NCBI GenBank assembly: GCA_004295885.1
Contig: SEDG01000008.1
Location: 1-22,122, forward strand
DNA length: 22,122 nucleotides
Reading direction: 5' to 3'
Origin: Pedobacter sp.
GTDB lineage: Bacteria; Bacteroidota; Bacteroidia; Sphingobacteriales; Sphingobacteriaceae
Shown: positions 15,027-21,982 of the stretch, piece after piece
Position numbering within the stretch: position 1 is the stretch's first letter
Layout of the letters: every line of letters starts with the position of its first letter
Made by a program: the position numbers and the translations under genes
Notes under the pieces: generated by a model
The model's database searches: none
The model's input: only the letters and a program-made list of their open reading frames with translations
What the model was told of the DNA's origin: nothing

Positions 15027-17928
15027 TTTGGGCCTCCACTGAAAACAAGGCTACTTTGGGCAGGTTTACTTCATTATCCAAATTCAAGCTTTGCAATTTT
15101 ACGGTCATTTGTAAATGACCTATAACAGGGAAATCATGTGATAGATAAATATCATCGCTAAAATCCCCATCAGTAAGTTTCGCCAACTGATTGGCTTTCC
15201 AATTATTTATAACAAGTTCCCTAAAAGATTGTTCGCTAATTTCTTCCATCTTAATCCTAAAAAGCTTAAGGAATTTCGAGTTAACAGCAAGAATTTTATC
15301 GTCGTCAGCGAACATGATGGCGGGAACCTCCAATAATTCAAGTGAAGCCTTCGCAAACTTTAACAGCTGTTCTAGCTTATTCTCCATCGACTTTAATGGC
15401 GTAATCCTAGTAAAGGCCAACACTGCTCCACTAATAAAATTATCTAAGGTTCTGTACGGCATAATGCGTAGGTTATACCAATCGCCATTTTTTGTGCTCA
15501 CTTCAAGTTCTTTGCCCACCAAACTTTCTACAACTTCTTTAATAGAATCTTCTATCTCTGGGTAATCAAAATTTGATACCACATGCGTAATTAACCTGCC
15601 CACATCTTGTGGGATGACATTAAATAACTTGGTAACATGGGGTGTAAACCTTAATATCCTCAGGTTGTTATCTAGAAAAATGGTCCCAATCTCTGTATTA
15701 TCCAACAAGTTTTTCATGTCGTTGTTTAACAAAGTAAGTTCCTCGGTTTTTGCTTGATGTTGCAAATTGATGGTCATTAACTCTTCATTTAACGACTGCA
15801 TTTCCTCTTTTGTGGTTAGTGCCTCCTCGTTAGTACTTTGCAACTCTTCGTTGGTACTTTGTAACTCATCATTGGTAGATTTTAGTTCCTCTAACGATGA
15901 ATCCATCTGCTCAATAGTGCTACTTAACTGTCTTTTGGTAAAGTCTAATTCGCTTTCAAGCTCTTTGATTACGGCATTATCATCAGTCTCATTCGCCTTG
16001 CGTACACGTTTTATTTTCTCATCGCCTAAATTATTAAAGGAAACAATCAGTAAACCTTGTAAACTGGTATCTTTCAAATAGTCAACTGAAACACTGATCA
16101 CTTTGTTTTTACCCTTACTTGGGATTTTTACAATCATGTTAGTGATGTTCTTTTTATGCTGACTTACTTGATGGATCGCGTTACCTATAGAATGTTTAAG
16201 TTCGTTTTTAAGCACCCTGTGGATGTTAAATCCAGCTTCTCCAGTTTGCAGATTCATGTAATCATTGATATCACCATGTATATAAAGTATATCGCCTTTT
16301 TCATTAACTAAAAGTGAAGCAGGAGTATAATGATCTATCAATATTTGATTGAAACTATTTGTCATTGGAATTTTTGTTATCGATTTATCTTTTAGTTTGG
16401 TAGTTTTTAATTGCTGAACAGAGATGTTAAAGGGAAAATGAGTCATTCTTAAAAGACTCGTGTTACTATTTTGCCTTTCAAAGATTTTCCATTTGGGATT
16501 GATGACCTTAAAAATCTCTTCAAAGCCGCCAATGGTTTCTGCTGGACCAAGAAATAACAGGCCGCCGTTAACAAGGGAATAATGAAAAACTGGATACAGT
16601 CTTTTTTGCAAGGCTGGCGAGAAGTAAATCATCACGTTTCTGCAGCAAAGCAAATCAAGTTTAATAAACGGAGCATCATTAAGCAGGCTGTGTTTGGCAA
16701 AAACGATCAGTTCCCTTAACTCCTTATTGATGGCGTAACCATCATTACGTTTGGTAAAAAATCGGTTTAATCGATCTGCAGAAACGTCTGCGGTAATTCT
16801 ACTATCGTACCAGCCCACACGTGCCTTTACAACGGCAGCCTCATCTAAGTCGGTGGCGAAAATCTGTACTTTTACTTTCTGTTTGTTCGGTAAATCCCTT
16901 AAAATTTCTAATACCAAAATGGCAATAGAATAAGCCTCTTCTCCTGTTGAGCAGCCTGCAATCCAAACCCTTAAATTCTCTCCCTCGTTTTTGGCCGTTA
17001 TCTTCAGTTGTATTTGCGTTGCAATGGCATCGAAAGCTAATGGATCACGAAAAAACTTGGTCACGCCAATCAACATCTCTTTAAACAGCGCATTCATCTC
17101 AGCCAAATTATCGGTAATGAACTCCAAATAACCTTCAAGGCTACTGATTTTTTGTTCATTCATCCGCCTTTCAATCCGCCTTAAAATGGTACTCGTTTTA
17201 TACTGCGTAAAATCATGTCCTATTCCTACACGCAACAAAAGCAATATTTTTTGCAGGGTAATTTGACGCTGATCCTTTCCCTTGCTTAATGATATGGTTT
17301 TATTTGAAATGTTGACACTGTCAAAATAATTGAGCAACTGTTTAGGCATTTCTTTAGGATGGTGTATAAAGCGAACCGTTCCTGTTTCTACCGCAGCGGC
17401 AGGCATCTCAGCACATTGCGAAGAGTCGGGATCTTGTGCCATAGTTAGGCCAAGCTTTTCGGCAATTAACTTGGTGCCTAACTGACCGTCGTTACCAGAC
17501 CCCGATAAAATAATAGATGCCGCCCTATCCCACTTTTCCTCTGCGAGACTTTTTAGAAAGAAGTCAATAGATTGCGTAACCGATTTTATACTCTCCATTT
17601 CAAACAAAATCAGTTGCCCTTCATGAATCACCATGTTTTTCATCGGTGGAACTACATATACGTGGTCTTGCTCCACATATATCCCACTATTAACTTCTAA
17701 TACAGGAAGAGGCGTAAATTTCTGAATGATGCTGGGCAAATAGATGGACTCTTTTGGCAGATGGATTACCACAACAAAGGCAAAACCCGAGTTGTTAGGC
17801 ACTGCGCTAAAAAAATCTTCTAGCGCCTGCAAACTACCAGCCGAACCTACAAGTGCAATTACAGGGAAGTTGACAGTTTGATCCGTTATTGTGTCTATAT
17901 CCTCTGTTTGTAAATTGACCTTGTCCAT
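15010..17928 (-). CDS. CheB-CheR-PAS fusion protein
   Basis: 972 residues from the ATG at 17928; an open frame continues to 18063 but that extension (a basic, non-conserved stretch) would consume the intergenic hairpin, so I reject it. The CheB methylesterase domain is at about 20-200 with Ser29 (VGSAGS), His56 (VIHLPKES) and Asp147 (SGNDGQLG), an apparently intact triad. CheR follows: helical N-domain about 225-300, SAM-binding motif AGCSTGEEAYS at 324-334, and CCRNVMIYF at 428-436. A PAS-like segment lies at about 525-630, and a long coiled coil at 650-742 is built on repeated STNEELQ. A PAS domain (742-850) and a degenerate one (about 860-965) end the protein. It heads a coupled operon; both methylation and demethylation of an unknown target are predicted. 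Confidence 0.92.
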   Translation of the reverse strand: MDKVNLQTEDIDTITDQTVNFPVIALVGSAGSLQALEDFFSAVPNNSGFAFVVVIHLPKESIYLPSIIQKFTPLPVLEVNSGIYVEQDHVYVVPPMKNMVIHEGQLILFEMESIKSVTQSIDFFLKSLAEEKWDRAASIILSGSGNDGQLGTKLIAEKLGLTMAQDPDSSQCAEMPAAAVETGTVRFIHHPKEMPKQLLNYFDSVNISNKTISLSKGKDQRQITLQKILLLLRVGIGHDFTQYKTSTILRRIERRMNEQKISSLEGYLEFITDNLAEMNALFKEMLIGVTKFFRDPLAFDAIATQIQLKITAKNEGENLRVWIAGCSTGEEAYSIAILVLEILRDLPNKQKVKVQIFATDLDEAAVVKARVGWYDSRITADVSADRLNRFFTKRNDGYAINKELRELIVFAKHSLLNDAPFIKLDLLCCRNVMIYFSPALQKRLYPVFHYSLVNGGLLFLGPAETIGGFEEIFKVINPKWKIFERQNSNTSLLRMTHFPFNISVQQLKTTKLKDKSITKIPMTNSFNQILIDHYTPASLLVNEKGDILYIHGDINDYMNLQTGEAGFNIHRVLKNELKHSIGNAIHQVSQHKKNITNMIVKIPSKGKNKVISVSVDYLKDTSLQGLLIVSFNNLGDEKIKRVRKANETDDNAVIKELESELDFTKRQLSSTIEQMDSSLEELKSTNDELQSTNEELQSTNEEALTTKEEMQSLNEELMTINLQHQAKTEELTLLNNDMKNLLDNTEIGTIFLDNNLRILRFTPHVTKLFNVIPQDVGRLITHVVSNFDYPEIEDSIKEVVESLVGKELEVSTKNGDWYNLRIMPYRTLDNFISGAVLAFTRITPLKSMENKLEQLLKFAKASLELLEVPAIMFADDDKILAVNSKFLKLFRIKMEEISEQSFRELVINNWKANQLAKLTDGDFSDDIYLSHDFPVIGHLQMTVKLQSLNLDNEVNLPKVALFSVEAQNEKEG

Positions 17929-18022
17929 GTAGTTCCTTAAAGAACGAAAATAAGATAAATTATAATTAAATTCTTTTAGTATGCTTAGAAATGGAGAAAA
18001 CGAGGTGCGAATGGCTCGAAAG

Positions 18023-18053
18023 CGTATAAATACATTTAGCAAGTATTTATACG
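18023..18053. promoter_or_regulatory. Perfect 11-bp inverted repeat before the CheB-CheR gene
   Basis: CGTATAAATAC (18023-18033), nine bases, and GTATTTATACG (18043-18053) are exact complements. The repeat lies in the 148-base gap after the single-domain regulator, 94 bases before the CheB-CheR ATG. It lacks a U-tract, so it is not a classical terminator. It could be a dimer operator or an RNA hairpin that tunes read-through into the operon. The arms resemble the GTATwwAT core of the other motifs in this window. Confidence 0.5.
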
Positions 18054-18076
18054 GTAAAGCCAATTTTAATCAGCAT

Positions 18077-18457
18077 TTAAGAATTCACTGTAACATAGGT
18101 ATGTCTTTCTATCACCTCGATAAGTTCTTCCAAATCGAACGGTTTTTCCAAAAAGCTGTTACAGTTAAATTTTTCAACAGGCAGTTGTACGCTAGAGATC
18201 GCCGAGTAAATGATTACTGGAATATTTGCTGTTTCTGAATCAGCTCTTAACATCAGACAAAGTTTCCCTCCAGTTGTAGAGGGTAACTTATAATCGAGCA
18301 GCACCACTGTAGGATTAAATATTTTAACCAAACTGCAAATATCTGCCGTGTCTTGATGTATCTGAAATTCATATCCTTCATCCTGAAAAAGCATTGCCAG
18401 CAACTCACACAAAGCCGTGTCATCTTCAACAAGTAAAATTCTAATCGGCTTTTCCAT
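18077..18457 (-). CDS. Single-domain response regulator (receiver only)
   Basis: CheY-like receiver of 126 residues with no output domain. The acidic pocket is Glu11-Asp12-Asp13 (LLVEDD), the phospho-acceptor is Asp55 (VVLLDYKLP), the switch Ser is in IIYSAIS (about 85) and the Lys is 105 in FLEKPFD. It probably works as a phosphate shuttle or by binding a partner such as the downstream CheB-CheR-PAS protein or the kinase; this is inferred from position. It lies between the sigma gene (97-base gap) and the Che operon (148-base gap), with its own AGGTATAAA motif upstream. Confidence 0.92.
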   Translation of the reverse strand: MEKPIRILLVEDDTALCELLAMLFQDEGYEFQIHQDTADICSLVKIFNPTVVLLDYKLPSTTGGKLCLMLRADSETANIPVIIYSAISSVQLPVEKFNCNSFLEKPFDLEELIEVIERHTYVTVNS

Positions 18458-18513
18458 AAATCTAGCCTTTGTTTATACTAATATAACTAGATAAACCTTA
18501 AGCTAAATATGTT

Positions 18514-18522
18514 TTTATACCT
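18514..18522 (-). promoter_or_regulatory. AGGTATAAA motif upstream of the single-domain regulator
   Basis: On the minus strand CAGGTATAAA ends 56 bases before the ATG at 18457, nearly the same distance as at the SPW gene (54). No TAnnTTTG box was found in this 97-base gap. Proposed as a sigma or activator site by comparison with the four other copies. Confidence 0.45.
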
Positions 18523-18554
18523 GAAATCTTTGTAAAACATACGGTTTATAAAGC

Positions 18555-19058
18555 CTAAGCATATGGCCTCAAATGTTTTTTAAGCAATTCTCTTGCGCCA
18601 TGTATCCTTGTTTTAACCGTTCCAAGTGGCACACCAAGCTCATCGGCAATTTCATGGTATTTATAACCTTCAAAATGTCTGATAAAAGGAACCAGATAAA
18701 CTTCAGGTAATAACTGCAGCATCTTGGCAACATCTTTTTGTATAAATTCTCCTTCTGCGGTATTGTGCACACTAGATCTGCAGAGATCTTCGGAAGATAA
18801 ATCATCTTTTGTGACGATTAAAGTATTTGTTCTTCGGCGGCGCCTGTAACTATTAATGAAAGTATTTCTCATGATGGTAAAGAGCCAAGCTTTGAGGTTG
18901 GTACCTTCATGAAATTGTTCTACATAGTTTAAGGCCTTTATAATGGTGTCTTGATAAAGGTCGTTCGCGTCTTCGAGGTTCCGCGTGAAGTTGTAGGCAA
19001 AAGCCCTCAATGGGCCTTCTTGCGCTAAGATCAAGTTGTCTAATTTTAAGTTCTGCAT
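18555..19058 (-). CDS. ECF-type RNA polymerase sigma factor, EcfG-like in region 2
   Basis: 167 residues from the ATG at 19058 (MQNLKLDNLILAQEG). A longer frame from 19169 would run through the candidate promoter and is rejected. Region 2 (about 12-75) includes NLEDANDLYQDTIIKAL and QFHEGTNLKAWLFTIMRN followed by five Arg. Region 4 (about 110-165) has LLPEVYLVPFIRHFEGYKYHEIADELGVPLGTVKTRIHGAREL, a normal helix-turn-helix. The GTNLKAWLFTIMRNTF block is very like the EcfG general-stress sigma factors of alphaproteobacteria, though similar blocks occur in other Bacteroidota sigma factors. No anti-sigma gene is adjacent; a receiver-only regulator follows instead. It has a candidate autoregulatory promoter. 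Confidence 0.92.
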   Translation of the reverse strand: MQNLKLDNLILAQEGPLRAFAYNFTRNLEDANDLYQDTIIKALNYVEQFHEGTNLKAWLFTIMRNTFINSYRRRRRTNTLIVTKDDLSSEDLCRSSVHNTAEGEFIQKDVAKMLQLLPEVYLVPFIRHFEGYKYHEIADELGVPLGTVKTRIHGARELLKKHLRPYA

Positions 19059-19109
19059 GTGTTTTTTATTTACAGAACAAGATTTTAAAATTGAATGTTT
19101 GCGGGATAA

Positions 19110-19136
19110 GTACCCCTTTTGCAAAGTTAAATACCT
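19110..19136 (-). promoter_or_regulatory. AGGTATTTA-N12-GGGTAC candidate autoregulated promoter of the sigma gene
   Basis: On the minus strand AGGTATTTA (19136-19128) and GGGTAC (19115-19110) are 12 bases apart, and the ATG follows 51 bases later. The pair matches that upstream of the 65-residue protein at 11473-11501. ECF sigma factors commonly transcribe their own genes, so this is the best guess at its recognition sequence. Confidence 0.5.
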
Positions 19137-19188
19137 ATAAGACACAGGTGTTTGGTCTAAAAAACTCACATAATTTAGTCAATGAAGG

Positions 19189-20319
19189 TTATTGCTTCTC
19201 CGCTAACTCGGCTATTTTCAAGCTTTCAATGGCGTCATCAAGGGTTACATTTAATTGGTGAGATGGATTTTCTATCTTGGTAATCAAGTCATATATAATT
19301 GATTTGAGACAATGTCCATAAATCTCAGACTTAGACTGTGTAATTTCAAATTCCGCTGAAATCATTTCATCTGCCTGATAATCTAAACCGCCAGCTTTTA
19401 TACTGACATTATCCGTAGCTGAAGTATCTCCCCAACCTTCAGGTCTAGAAACATCAACTAAACCACTAATCTGTTCTGCATTAATAATTTTTAGTCCAGG
19501 AATGTGATTGAGTTTTTCTCTTGTAGCTGCATTTGCCAAAACTTTGATGCTGCCACTCATCGGTATCCAACCTTTTATTTCAACTTTGGCCAAATCATAC
19601 ATCAGCCTGATCGTTGTTTCTTCAAAAAAGCCTGGTCCAGAAAAAGAATGGTAGTGGCTTGCTATTAAGCCCTCATTGTACAATACCATTGCCGAAACCT
19701 GATCTACTTGTTGTTCATTCCGCCCATGCGAAGCCCCGTAAACCTTGGTAAATTTCTGATCGGTTAACGCATTAATGATATCAAAAAAATGTACCCCATG
19801 TTCTATGAAGATACCACCAGACACTTCTTTGTCCCAAAACCAATGTTCGGCTGGTAAAGATTCATCCTGTGCATAATTACTGACTATCGCATGGCGAAGT
19901 TTTCCAAATGTTTCTTCCTTGCTAAGTTTTATAAGTGCTTTAATGATTGGGTTATACCTCAACATGTGATCAACCATAATTACCTTGCCGGTTTCATGCT
20001 GTACTTGGCGCAAAGTTTCCGCCTCTTTCACAGTTATCGCCACTGGCTTTTCTAATAATACGTGTTTACCCGAGCGCATGGCAGCGCAAGCAATTTTAAC
20101 GTGGAAAGCTGGTGGCGTAGCAATGCTTACAATATCTAAATCGTCATCGGCAATCAAATCCTCCCATTTATTATACTTCCTAAACTCTCCAGTTAATTCA
20201 TCCTCAAATCTACCATCAGATGCCGCTGCTACCTTAACAGTAGCTAAAGTGTTCCACCAATGATGTAGAAACTTTCCAAATCCTCCGTATCCTACAATTC
20301 CAATTTGATATGTTTTCAT
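19189..20319 (-). CDS. Gfo/Idh/MocA-family NAD(P)-dependent oxidoreductase
   Basis: 376 residues, the usual size. The N-terminal Rossmann fold starts GIVGYGGFG (7-15), and EKP at 90-92 (LLEKPVAIT) is the family's catalytic Lys motif. The C-terminal alpha/beta domain holds SGGIFIEHGVHFFDII (167-182) with the expected active-site His residues. No signal peptide, so cytoplasmic. Members oxidise or reduce sugars, inositols or sugar derivatives; the substrate here is unknown. It is upstream of the sigma gene on the same strand, with a 130-base gap containing the sigma promoter motif, so it is probably separately controlled. Divergent from the gene at 20490; the 170-base gap shows only a short hairpin (AACAGTGAAGCTGTT). 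Confidence 0.9.
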   Translation of the reverse strand: MKTYQIGIVGYGGFGKFLHHWWNTLATVKVAAASDGRFEDELTGEFRKYNKWEDLIADDDLDIVSIATPPAFHVKIACAAMRSGKHVLLEKPVAITVKEAETLRQVQHETGKVIMVDHMLRYNPIIKALIKLSKEETFGKLRHAIVSNYAQDESLPAEHWFWDKEVSGGIFIEHGVHFFDIINALTDQKFTKVYGASHGRNEQQVDQVSAMVLYNEGLIASHYHSFSGPGFFEETTIRLMYDLAKVEIKGWIPMSGSIKVLANAATREKLNHIPGLKIINAEQISGLVDVSRPEGWGDTSATDNVSIKAGGLDYQADEMISAEFEITQSKSEIYGHCLKSIIYDLITKIENPSHQLNVTLDDAIESLKIAELAEKQ

Positions 20320-20489
20320 AAAAATTCCTTTATAATTTATGCCCTATAAATGCCCAGTTTAGAGTCTGTTCCCTAACAGTGAAGCTGTTTTCTCCATAAC
20401 AAGCTATCCCAAAAGATGTTCTGATGAATTATAAATTCTACAAAACCATATCCCACGTTGAACGTTAAAGCAAAAAAAGACAAAGCGAA

Positions 20490-20759
20490 ATGGCAAGTTT
20501 AAAAGAACCCATCTTAAAAATATTAAGTAAAACTTACGAACCATTAACCATGATTGAACAGCGTTTTGCTCGTTATGACATGGCCTTTCGTACTGATGAG
20601 GCAGGCAGACCAATTCTGCTTTTCTTAGGTCAGAAAGATGTTAACGGAAAAATAAAAGGCGAACGTTATGCTCGACGATTGGTTTTTGATAAAGATGGGA
20701 ATACCTTAAAAGATCATTGGGATAGTAAAGGTAAAGCTAGTGCCCAAAATAACGGCTAA
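20490..20759 (+). CDS. Small conserved protein of unknown function
   Basis: 89 residues, soluble, basic, no signal peptide. The sequence MIEQRFARYDMAFRTDEAGRPILLFLGQKDVNGKIKG (given here in outline only by its segments MIEQRFARYDMAF and PILLFLGQKDV) followed by GERYARRLVFDKDG and LKDHWDSKGKA suggests a compact beta-rich fold. I believe similar proteins occur in other Sphingobacteriaceae but know no function. The ATG at 20490 fits an A-rich leader without SD. It precedes the DUF4142 lipoprotein on the same strand by 94 bases. Confidence 0.75.
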   Translation: MASLKEPILKILSKTYEPLTMIEQRFARYDMAFRTDEAGRPILLFLGQKDVNGKIKGERYARRLVFDKDGNTLKDHWDSKGKASAQNNG

Positions 20760-20853
20760 ACAAATTGCTTAAGCTTTAGGATCAGTTAACGAAAAATTAA
20801 ATAAAATCAACTTTTTAACAGCGTTGATACAGTGATAATTAAAAATTGAGAAA

Positions 20854-21471
20854 ATGAAAAGAACATATTTAAGCCTAGCTATTGCAGCAATAGCCCTTAC
20901 CTACAGTTGTAACGATGGTAGCACCGCTACAACAAAAGAAGAAGCGGATTCTAACCTGAGGGCAAACTCAGAATCGACTATTAAAAATGATACAGCGAAG
21001 CCAATAGATTCAGGAGTTGTTCAGATCCAAAATACGTTTGCCATTAAAGCCGCAACGGCAAGTTTGATGGAAGAAGAAGCGGGTACGAGGATGATCAAAA
21101 GCACTCACAATCCAGTGGTACAGACTTTTGCGGCAAGAATGGTAAAAGAGCATAAAACAATGGCTAAGGAACTCGAAATCATTGCCAAAAAGCTAAACTT
21201 GAAATTGCCTATTGGCTTGCCTAGCGAAAAGGCAACGCCATTATCGAAATTGGATCAATCGAAAGGAGATCAAAAAGACAGGTTTTACGCGGATTTAATG
21301 GTAAAGGAGCACGACGATGCTATATTACTTTTCGAATTGGCAAGTCAGAATGAAACTGGATTGTTAAAAGAATTCGCCTTAAAACAACTACCAACCCTAA
21401 AATTACATAGAACTCATGCCCTTACTGTGCAGAAAATGATTCATGATATCAAAAAAAAAAAATTTGCTTGA
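20854..21471 (+). CDS. DUF4142 lipoprotein
   Basis: 205 residues. A lipoprotein signal peptide ends at Cys19 (LTYSC), so the protein is anchored in the cell envelope. After a disordered, Thr/Ser-rich linker (20-55) a DUF4142 helical bundle follows (about 60-200), with the family pattern EEAGTRMIKSTHNPVVQTFAAR, then MVKEH at about 97-101 and again MVKEHDDAI, both His-containing helices as in ferritin-like folds. Function unknown; members are often found among stress genes in Bacteroidota and proteobacteria. The 3' end contains a run of 12 A (21451-21462) coding for four Lys, close to the stop, which could slip without affecting the fold. Confidence 0.88.
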   Translation: MKRTYLSLAIAAIALTYSCNDGSTATTKEEADSNLRANSESTIKNDTAKPIDSGVVQIQNTFAIKAATASLMEEEAGTRMIKSTHNPVVQTFAARMVKEHKTMAKELEIIAKKLNLKLPIGLPSEKATPLSKLDQSKGDQKDRFYADLMVKEHDDAILLFELASQNETGLLKEFALKQLPTLKLHRTHALTVQKMIHDIKKKKFA

Positions 21472-21664
21472 TAAAATAGTTTTTGTAAGTATCTAAGGAT
21501 GGGATTCGTCCAGCCTTACCAATTATTATGAAGGACATCCATAATGGTTTTTAGATATTGGGAATCTTCACGAAATTTTCGTTAAAATTAAATCAACTTT
21601 AAACTAATAGTTAAAGTATTTTCGTGCAACTATACAATCAAAAACACTCAGCTTCAAAAAGGTT

Positions 21665-21737
21665 TCCTCCCAGATTCCTCCCAGATTCGTTCGGAGAATC
21701 GGCCTTTAAAGCAAGGTTTCTCGAACAACACTGGGAG
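21665..21737. repeat. 11-bp tandem repeat and imperfect hairpin
   Basis: TCCTCCCAGAT occurs twice head to tail (21665-21675, 21676-21686). CTCCCAG in each unit is complementary to CTGGGAG at 21731-21737, and GTTCGGAGAA (21689-21698) pairs with TTCTCGAAC (21718-21726) with one bulged base. A hairpin of about 60 bases with an 18-20-base loop could therefore form. TCTCGAACAA is also repeated at 21719-21728 and 21741-21750. It lies in the 511-base gap 21472-21982, which has no convincing gene; a short open frame across it ends near 21834 and lacks a recognisable start. Confidence 0.5.
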
Positions 21738-21760
21738 AAGTCTCGAACAAACTAACTTTC

Positions 21761-21800
21761 AAACCGTTCAAATGCGGTCAAACCCAGTCAAATTCGGTCA
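21761..21800. repeat. Four 10-bp imperfect tandem repeats (AAnnCGGTCA)
   Basis: Four consecutive decamers: AAACCGTTCA, AATGCGGTCA, AACCCAGTCA, AATTCGGTCA. The TCA at the end of every unit is invariant and the period equals about one DNA helical turn, so all copies face the same side of the DNA. This is what one expects of a cooperative protein-binding array or iteron-like site; no known element is recognised. The rest of the gap, 21801-21982, holds only the presumed promoter of the lipoprotein gene at 21983. Confidence 0.5.
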
Positions 21801-21982
21801 CGAAACTCCCAACAGCTACAAACCCTGCGCTTAGTCCCTATTTTAGGTTAAACATTTGGATAGAATGTACCGCATCCGCGATAAATGCCTGAAAAATAAA
21901 AAAACCAGAAAGAAGGGGTAACAAATCTTAGGGCCTGTTGATATAAATTCAAACGATCATTATTAACCTAAAAAAAACAGTT

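Noticed and set aside
15767..16081. Plus-strand Ser/Leu-rich frame that looks repetitive
   Set aside because: It is the antisense shadow of the STNEELQ coiled coil in the CheB-CheR-PAS protein; the DNA repeats there reflect the protein heptads.
17929..18063. 45-residue N-terminal extension of the CheB-CheR-PAS protein
   Set aside because: The extension is basic and unlike CheB, overlaps the perfect inverted repeat, and the ATG at 17928 gives the usual distance to the first CheB strand.
19059..19169. 37-residue extension of the sigma factor
   Set aside because: It would place the candidate promoter inside the gene, and the family normally starts close to the conserved region 2 helix as from 19058.
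21523..21556. Terminator after the DUF4142 gene (ATTATG/CATAAT with GGTTTTT)
   Set aside because: The stem is only six AT-rich pairs, too weak to report as a terminator.
21761..21800. CRISPR array
   Set aside because: The units are 10 bases, contiguous and without spacers, and no cas gene is present.
21650..21834. Short protein-coding gene in the repeat-rich gap
   Set aside because: An open frame of about 60 codons crosses the region, but it has no plausible start or recognisable family, and the sequence is better explained by repeats.
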